From DATDIC01 sp963777625 (GTDB lineage Bacteria; Pseudomonadota; Alphaproteobacteria; Acetobacterales; Acetobacteraceae): DNA of 64,000 nt. Where the stretch lies: the NCBI GenBank assembly GCA_963777625.1, contig CAVZRO010000001.1, positions 496,001-560,000 of the forward strand. The letters are read 5' to 3'. Shown here in pieces: positions 1 through 9,878 of this stretch (positions are counted from its first letter, which is position 1; every line of letters begins with the position of its first letter). The translations under genes and the position numbers were made by a program. The notes below the pieces were generated by a model, which had not been told where the DNA came from, made no database searches, and saw nothing but the letters and a program-made list of their open reading frames with translations.

Positions 1-1295
1 GGTTGTTCAGCGCCTCGAGAAAGGCACGGTGGGGCTCGACGAATTTCTTGCCGCGCTCGCCCTTGCCGCCGATCTCGTCGTCGTCCGGTTCCTCGCCGTC
101 CTGCCAGCAGTAGCTGGCATAGGGATGCACGGTCCAAAGGTGATGGATCATCTGAGCGACGATCTTCGCCTGATCGCGTGCCGTGGTCGTGATGTCCCGC
201 AAGGCTTCTTCATCGTCGGGTTTGACTTTGTCCACGGCGCCGCGGGCCGTGTCGTAGCCTTCGTTCAGCAACGCCTCGATGCGGTTGAACCACTCAGTGT
301 AGGAGAGCAACAGTTTTTGTGCGGCAGTTTCGATTTGCTTCGCCTTTTCGGGGTCGAGACTGGCGGCGGCATCCTTCGTCTCCGCCTGGACGATCTTGGC
401 GACTTTCGAGGGCAGATCGAATCCCATCCAGAAGTTCTCGAGTTCGGCCCAAATCCGGAGGGCCTCCGCCACGGTCTTCCCCGGGGCGAATATCTGGTTC
501 GACGGGAGCTGGGCGAGATCCTTTGATTTGGCGGAATTCCTTGGGGAACACGGATGGCAGGGAGACCCACATGAGATTGCCAGTCATGACATGGGCGACG
601 GTGTGGGGGCCCTGATTGCCGCCACTGGGAACCAGGCTGGCCTCCAGCTTTCCGTCCTTCACCTTCTCCTGCAGGGACAGGAAGGCGGTCAGCGACGCAT
701 CGACTTGCTCGAACGCGCTTGCGACCCGTGTCTCCAGATCCATGTCGGTCTGCGCCCAGTTCGTCATTTCCGGCGCGATGATCCGCGCTGTCTTGTCCTC
801 GTTGAGAACATTATTGGAAAACGCGGTGGGCTTGCGTTCCTTGATGGTGGCGGTTCCCCTGCTCTTGTCCGGATCGAGGAACAGCTTTGCCAGGTCGGAA
901 CCGGTCTTCGTGGTGTCCTGGTCAGCATAGAAGCCCGGCTTGGGACGCTTGCGCGCTGTCCCGTCGTTGACCTCCGGTGTCTCCTTGTCGCCGGAATCGT
1001 CGGTCGCCAGCGGCTTCATCGCGAGGGTCGCGCGGACGAAGTCCATGTAGGTCTCGTCCTTGTCGCGAGGGGTGTGCTTGGCGACAAGCTTCCGGCGCTG
1101 GGAGACATCGACTGTGGGCTGAGTGGTTTCGTCCTGGTCGTCGTCTTTGTCGATTTCCGACACCGCTCGCTTGGGTGCGTTGGTGCCTTCGGTTTCCTCC
1201 GCGGTCGGCGTCTCCAATTCCATGGTTTCGTCCAGAAGCGATGGCGGGGGATTGGCGTCTCCGGATTGGTGGAGCACGCTGATTGTTTCACTCAT
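1..1295 (-). pseudogene. Unrecognised protein gene, frameshifted near 540 and cut by the window edge
   Basis: I do not recognise the family. The frame from ATG 1295 encodes an acidic, hydrophilic protein (early residues rich in E, D, T and P). From about 538 downward a second frame becomes protein-like, with segments such as AEALRIWAELENFWMGFDLP and HHLWTVHPYASYCWQDGEEP, and stays open to base 1. Joining the frames needs one base dropped; the simplest site is the CC of GAATTCCGCC at 533-534. The other frame gives a low-complexity R/P/G tail, typical of out-of-frame GC-rich DNA. The start overlaps the stop of the upstream gene as ATGA, so the two are probably co-transcribed. The 3' end lies outside the window. 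Confidence 0.55.
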
Positions 1296-1810
1296 GGCGC
1301 GTTTCCGTTCGGGCTGGTGTTGGATTGGATTTCGGCGAAGGCGCCGAGCATGGCGTTGATGGCGCTCGACAACTGAGTGCGAAAGTTGACCGTGACGCCG
1401 AACGGATTGCTTTCCAGCACACCGAGACGAGTGTCGCCCTTGATCGCGCCCAGGGTCGCCCGCAGACCGTCGGCGGCGGTGGGCAGTTTCGCAAGTTTCG
1501 GTCGGCTCGCGTTGCCGAGGCTATCGACCGCCTGGTCGATCAGCGCCAGATGATCCGCGAGGACGTCGCGCAAACCGCCGCGAGCGATATAGCGACCGAG
1601 CGGCTTACCGGTCTCCATGAAGGCGACCTGCAAGGCCTGCAAGTTCGCCACGGCGCCCCGCCTGGCGAACTGCCACGCCCTGAGCGCCCCGGCGAGCCGG
1701 GACTGCTTCTCGACCTGCGCGCGGCCGATGGCCTGGACGTCCACCCCAAGCACTCTGAGCATCCACGCGCGTTGTGCTTCGCTTCCCACCGTTGGTCTCC
1801 CGCTTGCCAT
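1292..1810 (-). CDS. Hypothetical protein, first gene of a two-gene operon
   Basis: About 172 residues, mostly predicted alpha-helical, rich in A, L, Q and R. I see no signal peptide, membrane segment or known motif. ATG 1810 was preferred to GTG 1816, two codons upstream. No strong ribosome binding site is visible for either. The stop overlaps the next start as ATGA (1292-1295), which suggests translational coupling to the acidic protein downstream. Function unknown; an adaptor or structural pair from a mobile or secretion element is possible but has no direct support here. Confidence 0.55.
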   Translation of the reverse strand: MASGRPTVGSEAQRAWMLRVLGVDVQAIGRAQVEKQSRLAGALRAWQFARRGAVANLQALQVAFMETGKPLGRYIARGGLRDVLADHLALIDQAVDSLGNASRPKLAKLPTAADGLRATLGAIKGDTRLGVLESNPFGVTVNFRTQLSSAINAMLGAFAEIQSNTSPNGNAP

Positions 1811-1937
1811 CGGCACATCGACGTGCCGTGGCGGTGAGGTAGCCGGGCGCGCCGGGGGACGTTGTGACGCGGGGCACTTTTCGCGCGCTTCCGCGCGGGT
1901 TCTGGCCTCGGTCCGGCGCGCGGTCTATGCCGGGGGC

Positions 1938-3185
1938 ATGAGCGATTCCACTGACGCGTTACTGGCGGCGCAGTACGAGGCGCTGCCGTATCCCCCGCGC
2001 GAGCCGCGGGATGAAGCGAAACGGCTGATCGTCGGCAGCCCGGGACATCTGCGGGAGATCGATTACTGGATTTTCGGGGCGCGGCGTCCGGCGTCGCAGC
2101 CATTGAACGCGCTGATTGCCGGGGGCGGGACAGGCGATGCGACGATCATGCTGGCGCAGCAGTTGGCGACGGCGGAGCGGGCAGGGACAGTAACGTGGCT
2201 CGACCGTTCCGCTGCGTCATTGCGGATCGCCCAGGCGCGCGCCGCGGCGCGAGGGTTGACGAATATCGTGTGGGAGCAGCGGTCGCTGCTCGATTTGGCG
2301 GGTTCGGGGTTGGGGCCGTTCGATTACGTCGATTGCTGCGGTGTGCTGCATCATCTGCCGGATCCGCTGGAGGGGCTGCGCGCGTTGACCTCCGTGCTGG
2401 CGCCCGGCGGCGGTGTCGGGCTGATGGTGTATGCGCCGCACGGGCGGACCGGCGTCTATATGGTGCAGGAGGCGCTGCGGCTGCTGGCGCCGGCGGAACA
2501 GCCGATTGCAACGCGGCTGGATACGGCGCGGCGCGTGCTGCGGCACCTGCCGGAGACCGCATGGTTTCGCATGAACCCGCATATGCAGGACCACGTGATC
2601 GGCGGCGATGCAGGGGTGTACGATCTGCTGCTCAATCCGCGCGATCGTGCGTATAGCGTACCGGAGTTTGCGGCGTTGCTGAGCGCGGCGGGGCTGGAGC
2701 CGGTGTGCTGGGTGGAACCGGTCCGATACGACCCGATGCTGCTGCTGCCGGATCCGCGGTTGCGTGCGCGAGCAGAGGCGCTGGACCCTCTGGCGCGCGT
2801 GGCATTGGCCGAGTCGCTGGCGGGGAACATGAGCGTGCACGTGGTCTATTGCGTGCGGACCGGGGAGCGACCGGAGCGCGCCATGGCGACGGACCCGGCT
2901 TCGGTTCCGGTGGCGCGGGAGGGGATGGGGGAGGACATCGCCCGGTTCATTCAGCCGGACGGCACGCTGACACTGGTGATCGACGGATTGCGGCTGCCGC
3001 GCCCAGTGCCGCGCATGGCGCCGGCGATTCTGGCACAGATCGATGGACGGCGGAGCGTGGGCGAGATCGAGGCGATATTGGCGGGCCGCGGGGCTGGTCG
3101 CGAGGCGTTTGCGCAGGGGTGGCGGGAGACATTCGCCTGCCTGGAGCAGCAGAACCGGCTGATGTTGGCAGCGCCGGCGGCATGA
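1938..3185 (+). CDS. Class I SAM-dependent methyltransferase with C-terminal extra domain
   Basis: 415 residues. The N-terminal half has a class I SAM-binding fold: glycine-rich motif I LIAGGGTGD, an acidic end of strand 2 (VTWLDRS) and the post-motif YVDCCGVLHHLPDPLEGL. The last ~100 residues, from about 'IARFIQPDGTLTLVIDG', form a separate module like the C-terminal regulatory domains of some protein or peptide methyltransferases. The substrate cannot be read from the sequence. ATG 1938 was chosen because the frame upstream is low-complexity and because MSDSTDALLAAQYEALPYPP is a typical start for this class. It stands alone; the next gene is convergent. Confidence 0.8.
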   Translation: MSDSTDALLAAQYEALPYPPREPRDEAKRLIVGSPGHLREIDYWIFGARRPASQPLNALIAGGGTGDATIMLAQQLATAERAGTVTWLDRSAASLRIAQARAAARGLTNIVWEQRSLLDLAGSGLGPFDYVDCCGVLHHLPDPLEGLRALTSVLAPGGGVGLMVYAPHGRTGVYMVQEALRLLAPAEQPIATRLDTARRVLRHLPETAWFRMNPHMQDHVIGGDAGVYDLLLNPRDRAYSVPEFAALLSAAGLEPVCWVEPVRYDPMLLLPDPRLRARAEALDPLARVALAESLAGNMSVHVVYCVRTGERPERAMATDPASVPVAREGMGEDIARFIQPDGTLTLVIDGLRLPRPVPRMAPAILAQIDGRRSVGEIEAILAGRGAGREAFAQGWRETFACLEQQNRLMLAAPAA

Positions 3186-3192
3186 GTCGAAG

Positions 3193-3378
3193 TCATGCCA
3201 GTCGGCGCATGGCGTGACCCATAACGTCATTCGTGCGAAAGCGGGACGCTATGTCCGGCTTGATGGATGCCCGCTTTACGCGGGCATGGCGGGTGACGAC
3301 CACTTCTTCGCCGGCCTCAACCTTGTCCACCAACTCGCTCAAATGCGCTTTCGCCTGCACCAGACTGACCGTAACCAT
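3193..3378 (-). CDS. Phd/YefM-type antitoxin with a repeat-derived C-terminus
   Basis: 61 residues. The first ~28 match the Phd/YefM DNA-binding half: MVTVSLVQAKAHLSELVDKV followed by EAGEEVVVTR. After that the usual continuation (GKPVA-R-like) is replaced by codons lying inside a palindromic repeat (3211-3300), giving an unrelated basic tail. No Doc, RelE or other toxin gene is adjacent. The natural C-terminus and partner therefore appear lost, so this is probably an antitoxin relic rather than a working module. ATG 3378 was chosen because upstream codons lie before the conserved start. Confidence 0.5.
   Translation of the reverse strand: MVTVSLVQAKAHLSELVDKVEAGEEVVVTRHARVKRASIKPDIASRFRTNDVMGHAMRRLA
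3211..3300. repeat. Palindromic intergenic repeat invading the antitoxin 3' end
   Basis: Contains a perfect 8-bp hairpin (ATGCCCGC 3267-3274 / GCGGGCAT 3280-3287, loop TTTAC) and a CGTCATTC...GCGAAAGCGGGA head. The head resembles the arm of the larger element at 9879-10092 (CGTCATTCCTGCGAAAGCG). Such short repeats are common in high-GC proteobacteria. Confidence 0.5.
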
Positions 3379-3493
3379 AACCCACTCGGCATGGCCCGCC
3401 AGCCTGCGCCATGGGGCGCTGCCAGGCAGAGGGGAGTTGCCCAAGCCCGGCAGGACCGAACGTCCTCACCGAGGTCGCAAGTCCACCGCCCGG

Positions 3494-4669
3494 TCACGCG
3501 GTCTGTCGTGCGCTGGGCAGCCAGATCGCGACCTTCGTTCCTACCCCCTGCTCGCTTTCGATCACCAGTTGGCCGCGGTGTCGGTTGACGATGTGCTTCA
3601 CGATCGCCAGCCCGAGTCCGGTGCCACCGGCAGCCCGCGAGTGGTGGGTGTCGACGCGATAGAATCGCTCGGTGAGCCGGGGCAGATGGCGCGCCGGAAT
3701 ACCCGGCCCCTGATCGGCGACCGTCAACACAACGCCGGAGCGCGCGGCGAACCTTGTTTCGGTGTCCGCGATCTCCAGGCTCAGGCGCACGGTTCCCGTG
3801 CGGCCGTATTTGACCGCATTGTCCAACAGATTCTGCACAATCTGGGCAAGCTGATCGGCGTCGCCGGGTATGGACGGCAGGTCGGGCGCCAGAACAAGGT
3901 CCAGTGTCATGCCAGCCGCTGTCAGGCGCGGTTCGAAGCCGGCAGCCTGGCGGTTCACAAGATCGGCGAGATCGACAGACGCCGAGGGCGGCTGATGCTC
4001 GGCAATCTCGATGCGCGACAGGCTGAGCAGGTCGTCGATCAATCGGTTCATCCGGGCCGCCTGCTCCGCCATGATGCCGAGGAATTTGGCCTGCGCCGGC
4101 GGATCATCGGCGGCGGGCCCGCGCAGCGTGTCGATGAAGCCGATCAGTGAGGCGAGCGGTGTGCGCAGTTCGTGGCTGGCATTAGCGATGAAGTCGGCGC
4201 GCATGCGCTCCACCGCGCGATCTCGCGTGCGGTCGGCGAGCACGACCAGGGCGCGGCCGCCATCCGCCAGGGGCGGCTCGAAGGGAACGACGGCGGCGTC
4301 CACCTCGCGTGGGATGGGAACCGGCAGTGAAACACTGGCGGTATGGGAGATGCCCGAGGTGAAGGCGCGGTCGATCGCGGAGCGCAGGTCCGGATGGCGC
4401 AGCGCGGCGGACAGGTCGGTCCCGTAGGCGGCGCGGGCGGCGGCATTGGCACGGGCGATGCGGCGGGACGGATCCAGCACGATGAGCGGGTCAGGCAGGA
4501 GTTCCAGCACCGTATCGTTGGCGCGGCGCAGATGGTTGAGCTCATCCGCCTGGCGAGCGATGACCCGGTCCATGCGGTCGGATTGGGCCGTAAGACGACG
4601 CACTCGGCGCCACAGCAGCGCGGCGAGCAGCGCGAATGCAGCGACAATCAGGGCGCCAGCCAGGATCAT
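3494..4669 (-). CDS. phoR: PhoR-like sensor histidine kinase
   Basis: 391 residues. One N-terminal membrane segment (about 1-20), a PAS-like region (about 50-150, 'LLPDPLIVLDPSRRI'), an HisKA domain with the H-box IANASHELRTPL (His166), and an HATPase domain with N box (NLLDNAVKYG, ~280-289), G1 (DQGPGIP, ~319-325) and G2 (GGTGLGLAIVKH, ~348-359). The single N-terminal helix, PAS and HisKA order is that of PhoR, the phosphate-starvation kinase acting on PhoB. No response regulator or pst genes are adjacent, so the phosphate role is by family resemblance only. ATG 4669 is the only good start: an in-frame stop lies ~75 bases upstream. Confidence 0.75.
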   Translation of the reverse strand: MILAGALIVAAFALLAALLWRRVRRLTAQSDRMDRVIARQADELNHLRRANDTVLELLPDPLIVLDPSRRIARANAAARAAYGTDLSAALRHPDLRSAIDRAFTSGISHTASVSLPVPIPREVDAAVVPFEPPLADGGRALVVLADRTRDRAVERMRADFIANASHELRTPLASLIGFIDTLRGPAADDPPAQAKFLGIMAEQAARMNRLIDDLLSLSRIEIAEHQPPSASVDLADLVNRQAAGFEPRLTAAGMTLDLVLAPDLPSIPGDADQLAQIVQNLLDNAVKYGRTGTVRLSLEIADTETRFAARSGVVLTVADQGPGIPARHLPRLTERFYRVDTHHSRAAGGTGLGLAIVKHIVNRHRGQLVIESEQGVGTKVAIWLPSARQTA

Positions 4670-4761
4670 TCCAGCAGGCAGATCGAATGCGCGGCCGCGA
4701 CCGTTGGCGGCATGTGACGAGCGGACTTGGAGCAGTCAGGCGTCATCGGTCGCGATGAGGA

Positions 4762-5566
4762 TCAGGTACCCACCTTCAGCGTGCTGACCAGCCCGCGCAG
4801 GCAGGCGAGGATGGAGAGCGGCGTGATCATCCCGGTGCGCGGATTATCCGGACTGGGAATGCCCTCGATCGTCATGGTGAAGCGGGCGGCGGCGGACTCG
4901 ACGCGTATCGTGTGCGTGTTGCGGGTGATGCCGGGATCCGCCCAGATTTCCACCTGGGTGCGCGCCGGCCCTATTCCGGCGAGTGCCAGCGCCGCCGCCA
5001 CGTTGATATTGGCGGGGAAGCCATGCGCAGCCTCGAAGGCATTGCCGGAAAAGACGAGCCGCGGCTGACTGAGACCAGCAAGGTCGATGCCTTGTTGCGT
5101 CACGAAGGGTGCGCCGGCCAGTCCGGCGGGAGGCTTGCGGCTTTCCAAAGTGACGCTCTCGACCGGACCTTCGGCGGCGGCACGCATGGCATCCAGCCCG
5201 AGCAGCGCGCCGGTTGGGATGATGATGCGCGCGCCGGTTTCCTTGGCACGGCGGACCAGATGCATGCGCGGGAGCAAGGCCCCGACCGAGGCGGGAACGA
5301 GGATGCGGGCAGATTCGATGGCGGGTTCGGCGATCTGCTCAAACAGTGCGGCGGGCGCGGCTTCCACGACGATGTCTGCTTCCGCGAGTTCGGAGAGCGG
5401 AACGATGCGCGGCGGCGTGGCGAAGCCTGCCGTACGGTCGCGGGCACGGGCTGTGTCGCGGGCAGCGACGGCAATCAGACTGAGCCCATCCACGCCGCCA
5501 TCGATGGCGCGCGCCAACGGGAAGCCCGATTGCTCCGAGTCCGCCGATAGCCACTGTCCTGGTCAT
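4762..5566 (-). pseudogene. nadX: L-aspartate dehydrogenase (NadX-like), single-base frameshift
   Basis: NadX oxidises L-aspartate toward iminoaspartate for NAD synthesis. The C-terminal ~250 residues read cleanly (ADIVVEAAP; IIIPTGALLGLDAMRAA; GNAFEAAHGFPANINVAAAL; DPGITRNTHTI), matching the aspartate-dehydrogenase domain. The Rossmann glycine motif (AIGGLGAIGLPV) is in another frame, beginning at ATG 5566. Deleting one G near 5511-5518 (GTTGGCGCGC to GTTGCGCGC) joins them as GLPVARAIDGG. The ATG overlaps the mobA stop as TGATG, so both are one operon. Either a true pseudogene or a sequence error. Confidence 0.8.
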
Positions 5567-6156
5567 CACCAGCCCTCCGCCATCGCGCGTGCGCGCGCTA
5601 GATCCTGCGGTGTATTGACGTTCAGGAATGGGTCGTTCGGCAAGTGTGGAAATGCGACGGAGCGCATCCCGATCGAAGTGGCGAAGCGGCCGACAGAACG
5701 TCGGCCATCACCGGCGAGAAACTGCTGCAACGTGTCTCGGGCTGACACGGGCCAGAGCGCGACTAGATAATGATCCTGGCCGTTGGAGGCTGCGCAGGCC
5801 GGGGCGGGCGCGAGCGAGCGGTTCAGGCCCGGCGGAAGGAAGGGAATATCGCCAGGACTGGTGAGAAGGGTGCGGGCGTCAAGGCTGATCGCCCAGTCCA
5901 GGCCGGCTAAAACGCCGGCCAGCGGTCCTTGGCCGGCAAATGGGCCGTCGGGGAGGATCGGCAACCTGAAGGATGCGAAGCGGGCGGGATCCCCGTTGGC
6001 GCTGATAGCGACCGTGGTGGTTTCGCCAGAGAGGATTTGGAGCACGCGGTGAAGGATCGAACGACCGCCGACATCCAACAGCGGTTTGTCACCGCCGCCG
6101 AGGCGAGAGGCCCCGCCACCGGCAAGGACAAGACCAACAATATCGGGACCGGTCAC
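5566..6156 (-). CDS. mobA: Molybdenum cofactor guanylyltransferase MobA
   Basis: 196 residues from GTG 6156. MobA attaches GMP to molybdopterin to make the MGD cofactor. The signature nucleotide-binding start VGLVLAGGGASRLGGGDKPLL is present, followed by PDGPFAGQGPLAGVLAGLDW and the TSPGDIPFLPP metal/nucleotide site and a C-terminal FLNVNTPQDLARA. A TTG at 6174 would begin almost inside the tRNA-His 3' end (6176), so GTG 6156 is preferred. Coupled to nadX by TGATG overlap. Confidence 0.85.
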   Translation of the reverse strand: MTGPDIVGLVLAGGGASRLGGGDKPLLDVGGRSILHRVLQILSGETTTVAISANGDPARFASFRLPILPDGPFAGQGPLAGVLAGLDWAISLDARTLLTSPGDIPFLPPGLNRSLAPAPACAASNGQDHYLVALWPVSARDTLQQFLAGDGRRSVGRFATSIGMRSVAFPHLPNDPFLNVNTPQDLARARAMAEGW

Positions 6157-6175
6157 TGGTTGACCCACGGGCAAG

Positions 6176-6252
6176 TGGGGCGAGCGATGGGATTCGAACC
6201 CACGGCATCCAGGACCACAACCTGGCGCTCTGCCAACTGAGCTACGCCCGCC
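6176..6252 (-). tRNA. tRNA-His (anticodon GTG)
   Basis: The minus strand folds as a cloverleaf: acceptor GCGGGCG / CGCTCGC with one G-U, D-arm GCTC...GAGC, anticodon stem CCAGG / CCTGG around TTGTGGT (anticodon GTG), and T-arm GTGGG-TTCGAAT-CCCAT. There is an extra 5' G (G-1) opposite the C73 discriminator, the identity mark of tRNA-His. CCA is encoded at the 3' end. Confidence 0.97.
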
Positions 6253-6268
6253 ACTGACTGGGGGGCGT

Positions 6269-7459
6269 TTAGAGCGGCTGGCCAGCGGCCGTCAATCTTC
6301 GATCCAGGAAGTGACCACGCAGCCGGGACACGGCTTCGTCCAAGACGGACTCGCGCTTGCAGAAGGCGAAGCGGGCGTAGTGCCTGGGCGGTTCGGGGCC
6401 ATCGTAGAAGGCGGTGACGGGAACGGCGGTGACGCCGGCATGCTCCGTGATATGGCGGCAAAACTCCATATCGTCCCCGTTGAAGCCGAGCGGGCGGAAA
6501 TCCGCGGTAATAAAGTAGCTGCCTCCGGTGGGCAGCACGCTCATGCCGAGCGCGGTGAGGCCGGCGGATAGCTGGTCGCGGCGGGCCTGGAGATCGGTTG
6601 CGAGCGAGTGGAAGTAGGAGGCGTCCTTGGCCAGCCCTAGCGCGACGGCGCGCTGCAGGTTTGGTGGGGTGGTGAAGGTGAGGTTTTGGTGCGCGCGGGC
6701 GACCACGCCGGCCAAAGCGGCGGGGGCGGTGATGTAGCCCACTTTCCAGCCGGTCAGGGAAAAGGTCTTGCCGGCGCTGCCGATGCGCATGACGCGATCA
6801 CGCAGGCCGGGCAGGGTCATCAGCGGAATGTGGCGCCAGCCATCGAAGGTGAGGTGCTCGTAGACTTCATCGCAGATCGCGTAGGCGTCGTGGCGGACCA
6901 GCAGATCCGCAATGGCGGCAAGCTCGTTGGCGGTGAAGACCTTGCCAGTGGGGTTCATCGGGGTGTTGAGGAGGATGGCCTTGGTTCGGGGGCCGAAGGC
7001 GGCCGCCAGTTCGGCGCGTGGCAGGTGCCAGTCCGGCGGCGATAGACGCACCAGGCGCGGGACTGCGCCGAGCAGGCGGACGACCGGAAGGTAGGTGTCG
7101 TACAGGGGTTCGATCAGCACGACCTCGTCGCCGGGATTGAGCAGGGCGGCGAGGCAGGCGGTAATTGCCTCGGTGGCACCGGAGGTAACCACGACCTCGG
7201 CGGGATGGACGTCGAGACCGTAGAAGCGACGGTTGTGGGTCGCGACGGCCTGGCGCAGCTCCGGCAGGCCGGGCATGGGAGGATATTGGTTGCGGCCATC
7301 GAACAGGGCGTCGGCAGCGGCCTGGAGGATATCGGCGGGGCCGTCGGTATCGGGAAAGCCCTGCCCGAGATTGATCGACTGGTGCTGAACGGCCAGGGCG
7401 GACATCACGGTGAAGATCGTGGTGCCGAGTCCATCCAGGAGGGAATTCACAGGTTTCAC
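6269..7459 (-). CDS. PLP-dependent class I/II aminotransferase
   Basis: 396 residues, fold type I aminotransferase. Visible marks are NLGQGFPDTDGP near the N-terminus, SGATEAITACLAAL, the NTPMNPTGKVF loop, AICDEVYEHLTFDG (cofactor Asp and Tyr), the PLP lysine in GSAGKTFSLTGWKVGY, and a C-terminal YARFAFCKRE with the carboxylate-binding Arg. The pattern fits the YbdL / kynurenine aminotransferase-like group, often called methionine or succinyldiaminopimelate aminotransferase. The exact substrate is not decidable. Start is GTG 7459. It lies just upstream of tRNA-His on the same strand. Confidence 0.85.
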   Translation of the reverse strand: MKPVNSLLDGLGTTIFTVMSALAVQHQSINLGQGFPDTDGPADILQAAADALFDGRNQYPPMPGLPELRQAVATHNRRFYGLDVHPAEVVVTSGATEAITACLAALLNPGDEVVLIEPLYDTYLPVVRLLGAVPRLVRLSPPDWHLPRAELAAAFGPRTKAILLNTPMNPTGKVFTANELAAIADLLVRHDAYAICDEVYEHLTFDGWRHIPLMTLPGLRDRVMRIGSAGKTFSLTGWKVGYITAPAALAGVVARAHQNLTFTTPPNLQRAVALGLAKDASYFHSLATDLQARRDQLSAGLTALGMSVLPTGGSYFITADFRPLGFNGDDMEFCRHITEHAGVTAVPVTAFYDGPEPPRHYARFAFCKRESVLDEAVSRLRGHFLDRRLTAAGQPL

Positions 7460-7553
7460 CGCTGACGCCGCTCCGTTGGCAGCGGGACGTATCGGTGCCG
7501 CGGCAGCAGGTCAACCGGGTGCTGGCACCCCATTGCTCAAAACGCAGGCATAA

Positions 7554-8012
<459 letters not shown>

Positions 8013-8030
8013 GGCAGCAACGGCGCGTAG

Positions 8031-8052
8031 ATGGCCGGGACAAGCCCGGCCA
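8031..8052. repeat. Inverted repeat between glnB and glnA
   Basis: ATGGCCGGG (8031-8039) and CCCGGCCAT (8044-8052) form a 9-bp perfect hairpin with a 4-base loop and no T-run. It may attenuate or stabilise the glnBA transcript or simply be a dispersed repeat of the ATGGCCGGG family. Confidence 0.5.
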
Positions 8053-8214
8053 TGACGAGCGAAGCAGACGAAACCAGAAAGCCGCTTCCGGCGGGCGGCG
8101 GAAACGACTACAGGGCCGGGTTATTCGGGTCGCGCGGTGCGGCCGTTTCTTCAGAATGGGCGCGAGACGGACCGCGATGGGCCGGCCGGCGCGAAAACAG
8201 CGGGGTGAGAGGAT

Positions 8215-9645
8215 ATGGCGAAGAGGCCAGGGGACGGCGACGCCGTCGGGCGGGTGATGGAGATGCTGAAGGAGCACTCTGTCGAGTATGTGGACCTGCG
8301 GTTTACTGATCCGCGCGGCAAGTGGCAGCACACTGCGCAACATGTCTCCACGATCGAGGAGGACACGTTCCGGGATGGCATCATGTTTGATGGCTCGTCG
8401 ATCGCTGGGTGGAAGGCGATCAACGAGAGCGACATGATCCTGGGGCTGGACGCCGAGACGGCGGTGATGGACCCGTTCGCCGCGAAGCCGAGCCTGATCG
8501 TATTCTGCGATATTATCGAGCCGTCAACCGGCCAACCCTATTCGCGCGACCCGCGATCCACGGCGAAGAAGGCGGAGGCGTACCTGCGGTCCTCCGGCGT
8601 AGGTGACACGGCGTATTTCGGGCCGGAGGCGGAGTTCTTCATCTTCGATAGCGTGAAGTTCGGAGTGGGAGGCAATTACGGGATTTACCAGCTCGACAGC
8701 ATGGAAGGTCCGCAAGCCAGCCTAAAGGATTACCCTGAGGGCAATATGGGCCACCGCCCGGTGGTGAAGGGTGGATATTTTCCGGTGCCGCCGGTGGATT
8801 CGGAAAGCGACCTGCGCGCCGAGATGCTGTCCACGATGGGCGAGATGGGCGTGGTGATCGAGAAGCACCATCACGAGGTGGCGCAGAGTCAGCATGAGCT
8901 GGGGATGAAGTTCGGGCCGCTGGTAAAAATGGCGGATGCGCTGCAGATCTATAAATACTGCATCCACAATGTGGCGCACAGCTACGGCAAGACAGCGACC
9001 TTCATGCCGAAGCCGGTGTACGGCGATAATGGCTCCGGCATGCATGTGCACCAGTCGATCTGGAAGAGCGGCAAGCCGCTGTTTGCCGGGAACGGATATG
9101 CGGACCTTTCGGAGATGGCGCTGCACTATATCGGCGGCATCATCAAGCATGCGAAGGCACTGAACGCGTTCACTAATCCGCTGACCAACAGCTATAAGCG
9201 GCTGATCCCGGGATTCGAGGCGCCGGTGTTGCTGGCCTATTCGGCACGCAACCGGTCGGCGTCGTGCCGGATTCCGTATGCGACGAGCCCGAACGCCAAG
9301 CGCGTGGAGGTGCGTTTCCCCGATCCAGGTGCGAACCCGTATCTGGCGTTCAGCGCGATGCTGATGGCAGGACTAGACGGGATCCGCAACAAGATCCATC
9401 CGGGCGACCCGATGGACAAGGACCTGTATGATCTGCCGCCGGAGGAGCTGAAAGGTATTCCGACCGTGTGCGGCAGCCTGCGGGACGCGATCGGGGCATT
9501 GGAGGGCGATCATGAGTTCCTGCTGGCAGGGGACGTGTTCGGCATGGACCAGATCGAGAGCTATATCGAGTTGAAATGGGGTGAGGTGTATCGTTTCGAG
9601 CACACACCGCATCCCGTGGAATTTGAGATGTATTACTCGGTGTAG
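8215..9645 (+). CDS. glnA: Glutamine synthetase type I
   Basis: 476 residues. Makes glutamine from glutamate, ammonia and ATP in the cytoplasm; forms dodecamers. Visible signatures: [17 protein letters not shown], the metal-binding [19 protein letters not shown] (ATP-binding), [20 protein letters not shown] with the catalytic loop, [10 protein letters not shown], and the adenylylation loop [10 protein letters not shown] whose Tyr is the target of GlnE. The last is diagnostic of the GSI-beta subtype. A slightly longer N-terminus ([12 protein letters not shown]) precedes the usual start. No separate promoter was found between glnB and glnA. Confidence 0.96.
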   Translation: MAKRPGDGDAVGRVMEMLKEHSVEYVDLRFTDPRGKWQHTAQHVSTIEEDTFRDGIMFDGSSIAGWKAINESDMILGLDAETAVMDPFAAKPSLIVFCDIIEPSTGQPYSRDPRSTAKKAEAYLRSSGVGDTAYFGPEAEFFIFDSVKFGVGGNYGIYQLDSMEGPQASLKDYPEGNMGHRPVVKGGYFPVPPVDSESDLRAEMLSTMGEMGVVIEKHHHEVAQSQHELGMKFGPLVKMADALQIYKYCIHNVAHSYGKTATFMPKPVYGDNGSGMHVHQSIWKSGKPLFAGNGYADLSEMALHYIGGIIKHAKALNAFTNPLTNSYKRLIPGFEAPVLLAYSARNRSASCRIPYATSPNAKRVEVRFPDPGANPYLAFSAMLMAGLDGIRNKIHPGDPMDKDLYDLPPEELKGIPTVCGSLRDAIGALEGDHEFLLAGDVFGMDQIESYIELKWGEVYRFEHTPHPVEFEMYYSV

Positions 9646-9667
9646 TCATTCTGTCGGCTGGTCGGAA

Positions 9668-9702
9668 CGCCCCGTCGTCCGAAGGGACGGCGGGGCGTTT
9701 CG
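9668..9702 (+). terminator. Rho-independent terminator of glnBA
   Basis: A 13-bp stem (9668-9680 with 9685-9697, one G-T pair) with a GAAG loop, followed by TTTCGTTT, begins 22 bases after the glnA stop. Confidence 0.75.
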
Positions 9703-9878
9703 TTTGCGCGCTATCCGAAGGCTTGAGGGCGGTGCCTAAATAATGGTCAGCAAAATGGAAGAGTGCTGCGGTTACATACAGGTTGGTCGCTCGATGCAGT
9801 GGGTTGGATCAGGTGAATATGAGGCAAGAGGCCCCGAGTAGTCTCCCTTAGGGCTCGCCATGAAATAACGGAATCAAC

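Noticed and set aside
396..1376. Long plus-strand reading frame of 326 codons
   Set aside because: Antisense to the coupled gene pair; composition is a GC-rich shadow with no family pattern.
2217..3230. 337-codon minus-strand frame over the methyltransferase
   Set aside because: R/H/Q-rich shadow of a well-supported gene on the other strand.
3233..4150. 305-codon plus-strand frame over the kinase
   Set aside because: Antisense to a histidine kinase with all motifs present.
6157..6174. TTG 6174 as the mobA start
   Set aside because: Only one base from the tRNA-His 3' end; GTG 6156 keeps the conserved start.
6176..6252. tRNA-His as a phage attachment site
   Set aside because: 15 kb from the nearest phage gene and followed directly by chromosomal genes.
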